DNA of 64,000 nt from Qipengyuania sediminis (GTDB lineage Bacteria; Pseudomonadota; Alphaproteobacteria; Sphingomonadales; Sphingomonadaceae). Of this stretch, positions 44,886 through 52,409 are shown piece after piece. The position numbers and the translations under genes are program-made. Where the stretch lies: NCBI RefSeq assembly GCF_004358425.1, contig NZ_CP037948.1:2046001-2110000 (forward strand). The letters are read 5' to 3'. Positions within the stretch are counted from its first letter, which is position 1, and every line of letters begins with the position of its first letter. The notes beneath the pieces were generated by a model. That model worked only from the letters and a program-made list of their open reading frames with translations. It was not told the origin of the DNA and did no database searches.

Positions 44886-45515
44886 GTGACCCCATCGCAG
44901 ATCGACCTGCCGGCCGAAGCGCGGAGCAACCTTCCGCCGCAGGACCCGTTCGCTCTCTTCGCGGCGTGGTTCGATGCAGCGCGGGCGAGCGAACCGAACG
45001 ATCCGGAGGCGATGGCACTTGCGACCGCGACGCCCACAGGCGCGCCGTCCTTGCGGATGGTGCTGCTGAAGGGCTACGACGCAAATGGTTTCGTCTTCTA
45101 CACCAATGCGCAAAGCAGGAAGGGCCGGGAGATCGCCGCCAACCCCCAGGCAGCGCTGCTGTTCCACTGGAAGAGCCTCCGCCGCCAGATCCGCATCGAA
45201 GGCGCGCTTCAAGAAGTGAGCGCGGCGGAGGCGGACGCCTATTTCCATTCACGCTCGCGCCTCTCGCAGCTTGGCTCCGCCGCCTCCGATCAGTCGCGCC
45301 CCCTGGCGGAGCGGCAGGACTATCTCACGCGGGTGGACGAGCTCGCCGAACGTTATCCCACAGGGGACGTGCCCCGCCCGCCGCATTGGACCGGCTTCCG
45401 CCTCACCCCCGAAGCGATCGAGTTCTGGCTCGACCGGCCGGGGCGGCTGCACGATCGCCGGCGCTTCACCCGGCGGGTGGACGGGGGGTGGGACAGCACG
45501 CTGCTTTACCCATGA
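44886..45515 (+). CDS. pdxH: Pyridoxamine 5'-phosphate oxidase
   Basis: A 209-residue FMN enzyme that makes the PLP cofactor. Visible motifs are ATATPTGAPSLRMVLLKGYD and FVFYTNAQSRKGREI at the FMN site, ALLFHWKSLRRQIRIEG, and the C-terminal signature RLHDRRRF with WDSTLLYP. The GTG start is the first plausible one before the conserved region. The stop overlaps the next start by four bases (ATGA), so it is coupled to the cation transporter gene. Confidence 0.95.
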   Translation: MTPSQIDLPAEARSNLPPQDPFALFAAWFDAARASEPNDPEAMALATATPTGAPSLRMVLLKGYDANGFVFYTNAQSRKGREIAANPQAALLFHWKSLRRQIRIEGALQEVSAAEADAYFHSRSRLSQLGSAASDQSRPLAERQDYLTRVDELAERYPTGDVPRPPHWTGFRLTPEAIEFWLDRPGRLHDRRRFTRRVDGGWDSTLLYP

Positions 45516-46459
45516 ACGTCTCGCCTGCCCAGCGCGCCAAGCTGACGCGCAGCGCCGCCTATGCCTCGATCGCGATGGCGCTGTTGCTGCTGGCGCTCAA
45601 GGGTTGGGCGGTCTGGCGCACGGAATCGGCTGCAATGCTCGGCAGCCTCGCCGATACCGCGCTGGATCTCGCGGCCAGTCTGGCAACGCTGATCGGGGTC
45701 GCCATCGCAGCGATCCCGGCGGACGAGGACCACCGGTTCGGTCACGGCAAGGCCGAAGCCCTGGCAGCGATGGTGCAGGTGATCCTGATTGCCGTTTCCG
45801 CCAGCGCGATCGCGATCAATGCGGTCGGCGCGCTTATTGGGGGCCAGCGGGTAACGGCAGCGGGCGAAGGGATCGCGGTCTCGCTGCTGGCGGTTCTCGC
45901 TACCCTCGCGCTGCTTGGATGGCAGCGGTTCGTCATCGCGCGGACCGGCTCAGTCGCGATCCGCGCCGATCACGTTCATTATCAATCGGACTTGCTGCTC
46001 AATCTCGCCGTCATCGCGGCGCTGGCGCTGGATCAGTTCGGCGGCTTGACGAAGGCCGACCCGCTGTTTGGCCTCGCGATCGCGATATGGTTGCTATGGG
46101 GCGCCTGGCGCGCCGGGGCGGAAGCGGTGGATCAGCTGCTCGACCGCGAATGGCCCGAAGAACGACGGCAGGCGCTGATCGCGGCGGCAGCCGAGCATCC
46201 GGACCTCGCCAATCTTCATGCCTTGCGCACTCGGCGCAGCGGAACCCGCGATTTCGTGCAGTTTCATGCCGATTTCCCCGGTTCGATGACGGTGGAGGAG
46301 GCGATGGCGATCGTTCACCGCGTCGAACGCGACCTGTGCCGCCGCTTCCCGGGGACCGAACTGCTGATCCACATCGATCCTGCGGGCCATGTCGACGAGC
46401 CGGACAATCCGCTGGTCGAAGAGGACGAGTTTGCTAAGCTGGAGGACCCGCGCCGATGA
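45512..46459 (+). CDS. Cation diffusion facilitator family transporter (FieF-like)
   Basis: A 315-residue inner-membrane protein with about six helices. The metal-site motifs are present: SLADTALDLAAS in helix 2, HRFGHGKAEALAAM in the loop, and ADHVHYQSDLLLN in helix 5 (His-X3-Asp). The C-terminal cytosolic domain (about 205 to 295) has HIDPAGH and related residues. CDF proteins export divalent metals such as zinc or iron in exchange for protons. Both ends overlap neighbours by four bases (pdxH before, PhzF after). Confidence 0.9.
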   Translation: MNVSPAQRAKLTRSAAYASIAMALLLLALKGWAVWRTESAAMLGSLADTALDLAASLATLIGVAIAAIPADEDHRFGHGKAEALAAMVQVILIAVSASAIAINAVGALIGGQRVTAAGEGIAVSLLAVLATLALLGWQRFVIARTGSVAIRADHVHYQSDLLLNLAVIAALALDQFGGLTKADPLFGLAIAIWLLWGAWRAGAEAVDQLLDREWPEERRQALIAAAAEHPDLANLHALRTRRSGTRDFVQFHADFPGSMTVEEAMAIVHRVERDLCRRFPGTELLIHIDPAGHVDEPDNPLVEEDEFAKLEDPRR

Positions 46460-47250
46460 AACTGCCTTACTGGCATGTCGATGCCTTCGCGGCGCGCACT
46501 TTCGGCGGCAATCAGGCCGCCGTGATGCCGCTCGACGCTTGGCTGCCCGACGACGTTCTGCTGGCGATCGCAGCGGAGAACATGTTCGCCGAAACCGCTT
46601 TCGTGGCGCGGGATGAGACCGGGGCTGCCGATTGGGAGCTGCGCTGGTTCACTCCGGCCGAAGAGGTGCGACTGTGCGGCCATGCGACGCTCGCCAGCGG
46701 GCATGTGCTGCTTGCCCGTGACGGGGGTGAGCGGGTGACATTCCGCACCCGGCGGGCGGGCCGTCTAGAGGTGCGTCGCGCACGGGCGGGCTATGAGCTC
46801 GCGCTACCCGCCATCCCGACGGAGCCCGGCGAATGGTCCGAGGCGGTCGCCTTGCTGGGTGCCGCACCCAGCGAAGTCCGGCTCAGCCCCGATCGCTACG
46901 GCCTTTATCTCTTCGACAGCGAAGCGGCAGTGCGCGCGCTCGACCCGGATCTGCGGGGGCTGGCGAAGCTCGGGAACGACCAATTCATCTGCTCGGCGCC
47001 GGGCACTGCGACCGATATCGTCAGCCGCGTCTTCGTGCCCGGCGGCGGGGTGGACGAGGACAGCTTCACCGGTTCCGCCCATGCTGTGCTCACGCCGTAT
47101 TGGGCGGCGCGGCTCGGACGGGAGAGTTTCACCGCCCACCAGGCATCCAAGCGCGGCGGCGACGCCGTCTGCCGCCTCGACGACGACCTAGTGTGGCTTG
47201 CGGGCGGCTGTGTGACCGTGGTTGAAGGAACGTTCTACCTCGCGGGATAG
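46456..47250 (+). CDS. PhzF-family isomerase-like protein
   Basis: A 264-residue protein of the PhzF/diaminopimelate-epimerase fold. The N-terminus LPYWHVDAFAARTFGGNQAA and the catalytic-glutamate region AENMFAETAFVAR are diagnostic. RWFTPAEEVRLCGHATLASG and VDEDSFTGSAHAVLTPYW are the paired family loops. Substrates of most non-phenazine members are unknown and no phenazine genes are nearby, so no specific reaction is assigned. Its 3' end overlaps the convergent hydrolase gene by 16 bases. Confidence 0.88.
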   Translation: MKLPYWHVDAFAARTFGGNQAAVMPLDAWLPDDVLLAIAAENMFAETAFVARDETGAADWELRWFTPAEEVRLCGHATLASGHVLLARDGGERVTFRTRRAGRLEVRRARAGYELALPAIPTEPGEWSEAVALLGAAPSEVRLSPDRYGLYLFDSEAAVRALDPDLRGLAKLGNDQFICSAPGTATDIVSRVFVPGGGVDEDSFTGSAHAVLTPYWAARLGRESFTAHQASKRGGDAVCRLDDDLVWLAGGCVTVVEGTFYLAG

Positions 47251-48359
47251 ATCGCGGTCAGTGCCGCCAGCCGCGGCATCAGCGCCTCACGCTGCGCCTC
47301 GTCCGAATGGCCGAGGCGCACGACCGTCAGACGCTGCTGGGGCGAGACGAGGACATACTGGCCCATGTGCCCGATCATTGCGAACAGCGAGTGCGGCGCG
47401 GCGTCCGGGAACAGCGGGCTGTCCTCGACGGGCCGGTTGAGCCAGGTCTGGAAACCGTAATGCGGACTTCTGGGACTGGGAGTCACCATCGCTTCGATCC
47501 ATTGCCTCGGGACAAGCTGCGCACCGCGGTGCGAGCCTTTGGTGCGCAAAAGCTCGCCCAGCTTGGCGTAATCCCGGGCAGTGGCGTGCATCAGGCTGCC
47601 CCCGATGAGTGTGCCCGCGCCGTCGAACTCGGGCACGATGCTCGCCATGCCGAGCGGTTCGAACAGACGCGCCTGAAGGTAGTCGGCAACCGCGCGGCGG
47701 CGCGTTTCGGGATCGTGGCTGTTTTCGGTCAGCACCCGCGCCGCGATATCGGCGAGGATCACGGTGGTATTGCTCGAATATTCGAACTTCGTCCCCGGCT
47801 CCGCTTCGAGCGGCTGCTCGGCCGCCCATTTTGCCATGTTGTCCCGCCCGTCGAGGAAAAGCATGCGCACTTCGCTGCTCTCGGTCGGCACAGGGCCGGA
47901 CTCGGTATGGTCCAGCCCGGCGCGCATCTGAAGGAGATGGCGCAGCGTAATCGCGGCGCGCGGGTCGCCGGGCCGGCGCCAGTTCGGGATTGGCGCCGGA
48001 TCGTCGAGCGCCAGCCGCCCGTCTGCGACCAGCATGCCGATCAGAAGCGCGGTGATCGTTTTTGCCATCGACCAGCTGACAAAGCGCGTATCTGGTCCGT
48101 AGCCCGCGCCGTAGCGTTCGGCCGCCACCGCGCCGTTCGCCAGCACCACGACGGCCCGCGTCTCGCCGAGTGTAGGATCGGTGAAGAGGTCGTCGAGGGC
48201 GCGCGCCAGCTCCGCGCGGGGCGCGCCGGGCGTCGCGGTAACCGCGCCGAGTGCTGCCTGGCTGAGCGGCGGCCTGCCGGCAGGCTCGCGCGGGCCGCAG
48301 GCTGCGAGGCTTGAGGCGAGGGCCAGGGCGGCGGTAAGGGGGCGGTACTTGGACGCCAT
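47235..48359 (-). CDS. Serine hydrolase, class C beta-lactamase/6-aminohexanoate-dimer hydrolase family, lipoprotein
   Basis: A 374-residue protein with a lipoprotein signal peptide (ASSLAACG, Cys21). The penicillin-recognising fold motifs are SWSMAKTIT (Ser-X-X-Lys), EYSSNTTVILADI (Tyr/Asn element) and GHMGQ near the C-terminus (HxG in place of KTG). Members are esterases, amide hydrolases or beta-lactamases; the substrate is not predictable. An ATG two codons upstream is an equally possible start. The promoter is probably in the 29 bases shared with the divergent small gene. Confidence 0.87.
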   Translation of the reverse strand: MASKYRPLTAALALASSLAACGPREPAGRPPLSQAALGAVTATPGAPRAELARALDDLFTDPTLGETRAVVVLANGAVAAERYGAGYGPDTRFVSWSMAKTITALLIGMLVADGRLALDDPAPIPNWRRPGDPRAAITLRHLLQMRAGLDHTESGPVPTESSEVRMLFLDGRDNMAKWAAEQPLEAEPGTKFEYSSNTTVILADIAARVLTENSHDPETRRRAVADYLQARLFEPLGMASIVPEFDGAGTLIGGSLMHATARDYAKLGELLRTKGSHRGAQLVPRQWIEAMVTPSPRSPHYGFQTWLNRPVEDSPLFPDAAPHSLFAMIGHMGQYVLVSPQQRLTVVRLGHSDEAQREALMPRLAALTAIYPAR

Positions 48360-48388
48360 CGGCATCCACTCGCACGGGGATTTCACGC

Positions 48389-48742
48389 TTGGCAAATGCA
48401 AAATCCGCCCGCCGCGTCCGCTGGCCGCTCGCCCTCCTGTTCGTGGTCGCCGTCCTCCTGACCGTCGGCTGGTTCTCATCTTTCGGCCAGCGCCTGCGCG
48501 GGGACGCCATGGCCGGCACCGCCTATGGCGCGCGAGTCGCGTGTTCGTGCCGTTTCGTTGCGGGTCGAAGCCTGGAGGACTGCGGCAAAGACAAGCTCGC
48601 CGGCATGGGCATGATCCGCTTCAGCGCCGACGAGGCGTCGAAAAGCGTGACCGCCAGTGTACCGTTGGTGGCCAGCGACACCGCTGCCTTTCGCATGGGC
48701 TATGGCTGCGTGCTGCAACCCTGGCGCGCGCGCGAAGGCTAA
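48389..48742 (+). CDS. Small membrane-anchored protein with conserved-looking cysteines, unknown function
   Basis: A 117-residue protein with a basic N-terminus, one hydrophobic helix ([18 protein letters not shown]) and a periplasmic part containing [18 protein letters not shown] and a further cysteine near the end (GYGCVLQPW). The spacing suggests a disulphide-bonded small domain. The start is TTG with a GGGGA sequence about 12 bases upstream; no nearby in-frame ATG fits. It begins 29 bases from the divergent hydrolase and ends inside the convergent mnmA stop region by four bases. I recognise no named family. Confidence 0.68.
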   Translation: MANAKSARRVRWPLALLFVVAVLLTVGWFSSFGQRLRGDAMAGTAYGARVACSCRFVAGRSLEDCGKDKLAGMGMIRFSADEASKSVTASVPLVASDTAAFRMGYGCVLQPWRAREG

Positions 48743-49908
48743 GCGGCGGCGGGAAAGGTCTCCGTGATCCAGCCACCGCCGACCACGCGCGTATCGGCGT
48801 AAAGCACCGCCGCCTGCCCCGGGGCGACGCCATATTCCGGCGCGGCGAAGCGCAGCAGCGCATCGGCCCCACCGCCGAACGTGCCCGCCAGCGTGACGGG
48901 TACGGGCTTCGCGAGGCTGCGCACCTTCGCCGTCAGCGGCTCGAAAGGGACTGGGCCGATGCGGTTGGTCTGCGCAATGCGCGCCGCGCCGACGGCCAAG
49001 AGACGCTTGGGCCCCACGCGCACTTCGGCACGCGCAGCATCGACGCCGATCACGTAGAGCGGCTCGGCCAGTCCCCCGATCTCGAGCCCGCGCCGCTGGC
49101 CCACGGTAAAATGGATGATCCCGCGGTGATTGCCGATCTGCGCCCCCGTCTCGGCATGCACGATCACACCGGGCCTGTCACTTTCGGGGCGCAGTGCGCG
49201 CACGATGCGCGCATAGTCCCCATCGGGGACGAAGCAGATATCCTGGCTGTCGGGCTTGGCGGCATTGCGCAACCCCGCCGCCTCCGCCAGGGCGCGCACC
49301 TCGCTTTTTGGCAGGCCGCCGAGCGGAAAGCGCAGGAACTGGAGCTGTGCGTTGGTGGTGCCATAGAGGAAGTAGGACTGGTCCCGCGCGGCATCCTCGG
49401 CCCGGTGCAGTTCCGGCCCCGCGCGTCCGATGACGCGGCGGACGTAGTGGCCGGTCGCGAGGCAATCTGCCCCCAGCTCTTGCGCCATCGCCAGAAGATC
49501 GGTGAACTTGGGCCCCATATTGCAGCGGATGCAGGGCACCGGCGTGCGGCCCGCCGCGTAGTCGTCGGCGAACTGCTCGACCACCTCGCCGCGAAACGCG
49601 CTCTCGTGGTCATGGACGTAATGCGCCATGCCCAGCCGGTCGGCGACGCTGCGCGCATCGCGAATGTCATCGCCAGCGCAACACGCGCCCTTTCGCCCGG
49701 TTGCGGCGCCATAATCGTATAGCTGAAGCGTGATCCCGATCGCTTCCGCTCCGCTCGCAGCGGCGAGTGCGGCGACCACCGAACTGTCCACGCCGCCGGA
49801 CATCGCCACCACGATGCGGCAATCTTTCGCCGCGCGCGGCAAGTCGAACAGCTGTGCGGCACGGGCCGCGTCATGGAGGCGGCGGGAGGGGGACAGGATA
49901 GCGGTCAT
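48739..49908 (-). CDS. mnmA: tRNA-specific 2-thiouridylase MnmA
   Basis: A 389-residue enzyme that thiolates U34 of Lys, Glu and Gln tRNAs. The N-terminal PP-loop is [16 protein letters not shown] (about 32 to 47). The catalytic cysteines are in [11 protein letters not shown] and [27 protein letters not shown] and the C-terminal beta domain ([11 protein letters not shown]) complete the family. The ATG is set at [11 protein letters not shown], which leaves a usual-length N-terminal tail; 14 further codons upstream are possible but unconserved-looking. It is divergent from the small gene before sciP. Confidence 0.95.
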   Translation of the reverse strand: MTAILSPSRRLHDAARAAQLFDLPRAAKDCRIVVAMSGGVDSSVVAALAAASGAEAIGITLQLYDYGAATGRKGACCAGDDIRDARSVADRLGMAHYVHDHESAFRGEVVEQFADDYAAGRTPVPCIRCNMGPKFTDLLAMAQELGADCLATGHYVRRVIGRAGPELHRAEDAARDQSYFLYGTTNAQLQFLRFPLGGLPKSEVRALAEAAGLRNAAKPDSQDICFVPDGDYARIVRALRPESDRPGVIVHAETGAQIGNHRGIIHFTVGQRRGLEIGGLAEPLYVIGVDAARAEVRVGPKRLLAVGAARIAQTNRIGPVPFEPLTAKVRSLAKPVPVTLAGTFGGGADALLRFAAPEYGVAPGQAAVLYADTRVVGGGWITETFPAAA

Positions 49909-49990
49909 AGCGGGCCAAGGCGCATAGCCGCCCCCCTGCACGAAGGCCATGCTTCACGGTCTCTTTACCTGCATCCGCTATCGGGGCCGA

Positions 49991-50284
49991 ATGTACGAAG
50001 GGCCGATCAAAGCCACGAGCGCTGCGCCGGAGGCGGAGACGCCGATCTTGCGGCAGATGCGCTGGACCGATCTTGTCGCCCGCCTTGCCGCCACGCGCGA
50101 TCAACGCGCTGCCTCCCAAGAACTTCCGGGCGAGCAGCCGGCCAGCTTCGCCGCCTTCCACCAGTGCGCCATGTCGGATGATGACCGGCCTGTTAACCGC
50201 GATGCTTTAACGCATGGCAAATTCGCCAGACTAGCAGCTTCGGACACCGCGGACACTGGGCCGGGTCGCGACCGAGAGATATGA
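49991..50284 (+). CDS. Hypothetical small protein upstream of sciP
   Basis: A 97-residue protein starting MYEGPIKATSAAPEAETPIL, continuing with LRQMRWTDLVARLAATRD and a polar, probably disordered tail ending PGRDREI. I have an impression of similar short proteins in sphingomonads but no known function. A start 14 codons upstream is also open. Its stop overlaps the first ATG of sciP, so the two may be coupled. The tail of this frame also contains TTAA-rich DNA that could be part of the sciP promoter, so coding status is moderate. Confidence 0.58.
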   Translation: MYEGPIKATSAAPEAETPILRQMRWTDLVARLAATRDQRAASQELPGEQPASFAAFHQCAMSDDDRPVNRDALTHGKFARLAASDTADTGPGRDREI

Positions 50285-50583
50285 TGATCGAGAACCAGGA
50301 CATCCGGCCCGCGCAGGTCATCGGTCCGCTTGGCGAGCCGCTGACGCTGGCCGACCTGCCGCCGCCTAACACGCGGCGCTGGGTCGTGCGGCGCAAGGCT
50401 GAAGTAGTGGCCGCGGTCAACGGCGGACTTCTCAGCATCGACGATGTGCTCGAACGCTACACGCTGACGCTGGAAGAGTTCGCGTCCTGGCAGCGTGCAG
50501 TCGATCGGTCCGGCATGCAGGGCTTGCGGGTCACGCGTATCCAGCACTACCGCGAACTCTACGAACGCCAGCTCAAGTATTAA
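50281..50583 (+). CDS. sciP: CtrA inhibitor SciP (DUF1153)
   Basis: A 100-residue helix-turn-helix-type protein. The segments VIGPLGEPLTLADLPPPNTR, RWVVRRKAEVVAAVNGGLLS, EVLERYTLTLEEF-like and WQRAVDRSGMQGLRVTRIQ are the DUF1153/SciP signature. In Caulobacter SciP binds the master regulator CtrA and blocks transcription from CtrA-activated promoters during G1. It is a good marker of an alphaproteobacterial host. ATG at 50281 or the next ATG at 50284 can be the start. No strong terminator is visible in the 133 bases after it. Confidence 0.93.
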   Translation: MMIENQDIRPAQVIGPLGEPLTLADLPPPNTRRWVVRRKAEVVAAVNGGLLSIDDVLERYTLTLEEFASWQRAVDRSGMQGLRVTRIQHYRELYERQLKY

Positions 50584-50716
50584 ATCATTTGGCCCCGCAG
50601 GGGGCCTGCTTCCCCCGCCCGTGTCCCTGCTGGGCGCTCCTGGAACGCTTTTGCCTCTAAGACCGTTCATTCGAGCGTCAGATGCGCAAAAGGGGCGCGA
50701 AACAGGAGGAAGTGTT

Positions 50717-50980
50717 ATGGATGGCGTCGGAATTCTCACCATGGTTATTGTCGGCGGTATCGCCGGCTGGCTTGCGAGCATGGTCATGGCGCGCGATGCG
50801 TCGATGGGCATTCTCATGAACATCGTCGTCGGTATCGTGGGCGGCCTGCTTGGCGGCTTCCTGTTCGGCACGGTCATCAATACCGGGACCGACTGGCTGA
50901 ACTATCTCATCACCGCCTTCGTCGGTGCGGTGGTTCTGCTGCTGATCCTCAATCTGGTCCAGCGCCGACGCGTGCGCTAA
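50717..50980 (+). CDS. GlsB/YeaQ/YmgE-family stress-response membrane protein
   Basis: An 87-residue protein with three hydrophobic glycine-rich helices (ILTMVIVGGIAGWLASMVMA, MNIVVGIVGGLLGGFLFG, YLITAFVGAVVLLLILNLV). This is the transglycosylase-associated/YeaQ family, linked to stress response but of unknown mechanism. The start is fixed by a near-perfect AGGAGGA Shine-Dalgarno six bases before the ATG. It is followed by a strong hairpin terminator, so it is a short transcription unit of its own. Confidence 0.9.
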   Translation: MDGVGILTMVIVGGIAGWLASMVMARDASMGILMNIVVGIVGGLLGGFLFGTVINTGTDWLNYLITAFVGAVVLLLILNLVQRRRVR

Positions 50981-51004
50981 CCGCGATTGAAATAGACGCT
51001 AACG

Positions 51005-51032
51005 AAAGGGCGGCCTTCGGGTCGCCCTTTTT
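51005..51032 (+). terminator. Rho-independent terminator after the GlsB-type gene
   Basis: AAAGGGCGGCC, a TTCG tetraloop and GGTCGCCCTTT form an 11-base-pair stem with one G-T pair, followed by five Ts. It starts 24 bases after the stop codon. The stem sequence is A-rich at its base, so it could also act weakly on the opposite strand. Confidence 0.88.
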
Positions 51033-51102
51033 CGTGTCTTCGCCACCGACCTGATCCGTGCCGCTCGTCAGCCCCTCTCGGCGTCCGGTCGAGTGAGGGT
51101 TT

Positions 51103-51135
51103 GCCCTCGCCCTGCCGAGCGGCTAGGGCAAGGGC
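51103..51135. repeat. Long hairpin upstream of the RND adaptor gene
   Basis: GCCCTCGCCCT pairs with AGGGCAAGGGC with one mismatch, and the inner GCCG/CGGC extends the stem. It lies in the 178 bases between the preceding terminator and the RND adaptor ATG. There is no T-run, so it may be a leader structure or operator. The function is unknown. Confidence 0.45.
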
Positions 51136-51210
51136 GATCGTCAGCGGCTGCTCGGTGGCTTGCGCAGCCGCGCATCTTCCGCATTCGCGCACAATCGGGA
51201 TGGACGAGCG

Positions 51211-52398
51211 ATGAATTACGAAACCAGCGTCGTCGCCGACCGCAGCGCCGACCTCGATGGCGAGGATGGTGGCCGCGTCGCCACTGGGCGCAGGCGGCGC
51301 AACTGGATCATCTTCGCCCTCATCGCCCTCGCACTCGCCATCGCGGCATGGTTCCTGTTCCTGCGCGGCGGGGAGCCGGCACCCGCGGCCGACCCCGATG
51401 CGCAGCTCCCTCTCGTCACCGTGGTCGCGCCGGGCCGCACCACCATCGAAGGCACCATCTCGGCCACCGGCACCATCGCCGCGCGGCGCGAAATCCCCGT
51501 GGGCGTGGTGGGCGAGGGCGGGCGCGTGGTCAGCGTCGCGGCGGATCAGGGCAGCTGGGTGCGCCAGGGTCAGGTGCTCGTCACCGTGGACCGTTCCGTG
51601 CAGACCCAGCAGGCGAGCGGCGCGCAGGCGCAGATCGGCGTCGCCCGCGCCGACGCCAATCTGGCGCAGGCCAACCTCGATCGCGCGCTGAAGCTCGTCG
51701 CGCGCGGCTTTGTGTCCAAGGCCGATGTCGATCGTCTGACCGCGACCCGCGACGCCGCGGTCGCCCGCGTACGCGTCGCCGAAGCGGGCTTGCGTGAATT
51801 GCAGGCGCGCAATGCCCGGCTCAATATCTATGCCCCGGTCAGCGGGCTGATCCTGACTCGCAATGTCGAGCCCGGCGCCACCATCGGCGCAGGCTCGCAG
51901 CCGGTCTTCACCATGGCGCAGGGCGGCGAGATGGAGCTGCTGGCGCGGCTGGGTGAAGAGGATCTGGCGCAGATCACCACCGGCACTTCCGTGACCGTCA
52001 CCCCGGTCGGCCTCGACCGCAGCTACACCGGCCAGGTGTGGCAGGTGGAGCCGACGATCGACCCGCAGACGCGGCAAGGCACCGCGCGCGTCGCGCTTGC
52101 CTATGCCCCGGGTCTGCGCCCCGGCGGCTTCGCGAGCGCGGTCATCAACTCGGGCACGGTGGTCGCGCCGCTTCTGCCTGAAAGCGCGGTACAGTCGGAC
52201 GCCAAGGGCAATTACGTTTATATCGTGGGGTCGGACAACAAGGTCGCGCGGCGCGACGTCACCACCGGGATCGTCACCGAACGCGGTATCGCGATCACCG
52301 GAGGGCTGACCGGGCAGGAGCGGGTCGTTCTGCGCGCGGGGGGCTTCCTCAACCCGGGCGACAAGGTGCGCCCGCGCGCCGGCACGACCGAACGCTGA
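51211..52398 (+). CDS. RND efflux periplasmic adaptor (membrane fusion protein)
   Basis: A 395-residue protein with a cytosolic N-terminal tail, one inner-membrane helix (NWIIFALIALALAIAAWFLF) and a periplasmic part. The part has split biotinyl-lipoyl halves (VVSVAADQGSWVRQGQVLVT and RLNIYAPVSGLILTRNVEPG) flanking a coiled-coil hairpin (about 135 to 205), then beta-barrel and membrane-proximal domains (LPESAVQSDAKGNYVYIV). It should link the RND permease to an outer-membrane channel. No outer-membrane factor gene is seen here. The ATG at MNYETSVV has GGACGAG before it; the gene is 11 bases above the permease. Confidence 0.92.
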   Translation: MNYETSVVADRSADLDGEDGGRVATGRRRRNWIIFALIALALAIAAWFLFLRGGEPAPAADPDAQLPLVTVVAPGRTTIEGTISATGTIAARREIPVGVVGEGGRVVSVAADQGSWVRQGQVLVTVDRSVQTQQASGAQAQIGVARADANLAQANLDRALKLVARGFVSKADVDRLTATRDAAVARVRVAEAGLRELQARNARLNIYAPVSGLILTRNVEPGATIGAGSQPVFTMAQGGEMELLARLGEEDLAQITTGTSVTVTPVGLDRSYTGQVWQVEPTIDPQTRQGTARVALAYAPGLRPGGFASAVINSGTVVAPLLPESAVQSDAKGNYVYIVGSDNKVARRDVTTGIVTERGIAITGGLTGQERVVLRAGGFLNPGDKVRPRAGTTER

Positions 52399-52409
52399 GC
52401 CAACTACCG

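Noticed and set aside
46456..47250. Phenazine biosynthesis protein
   Set aside because: The PhzF fold is clear but no other phenazine gene is present; most PhzF relatives have unrelated or unknown roles.
48181..49722. 513-codon plus-strand open frame opposite mnmA and the serine hydrolase
   Set aside because: It spans two genes with strong family motifs on the other strand and one small plus-strand gene in another frame; its own translation has no recognisable motif.
50193..50210. Possible CtrA box (TTAA pair) before sciP
   Set aside because: The spacing between the two TTAA half-sites is ten bases, not the seven of the CtrA consensus, and the site lies inside the putative small gene.
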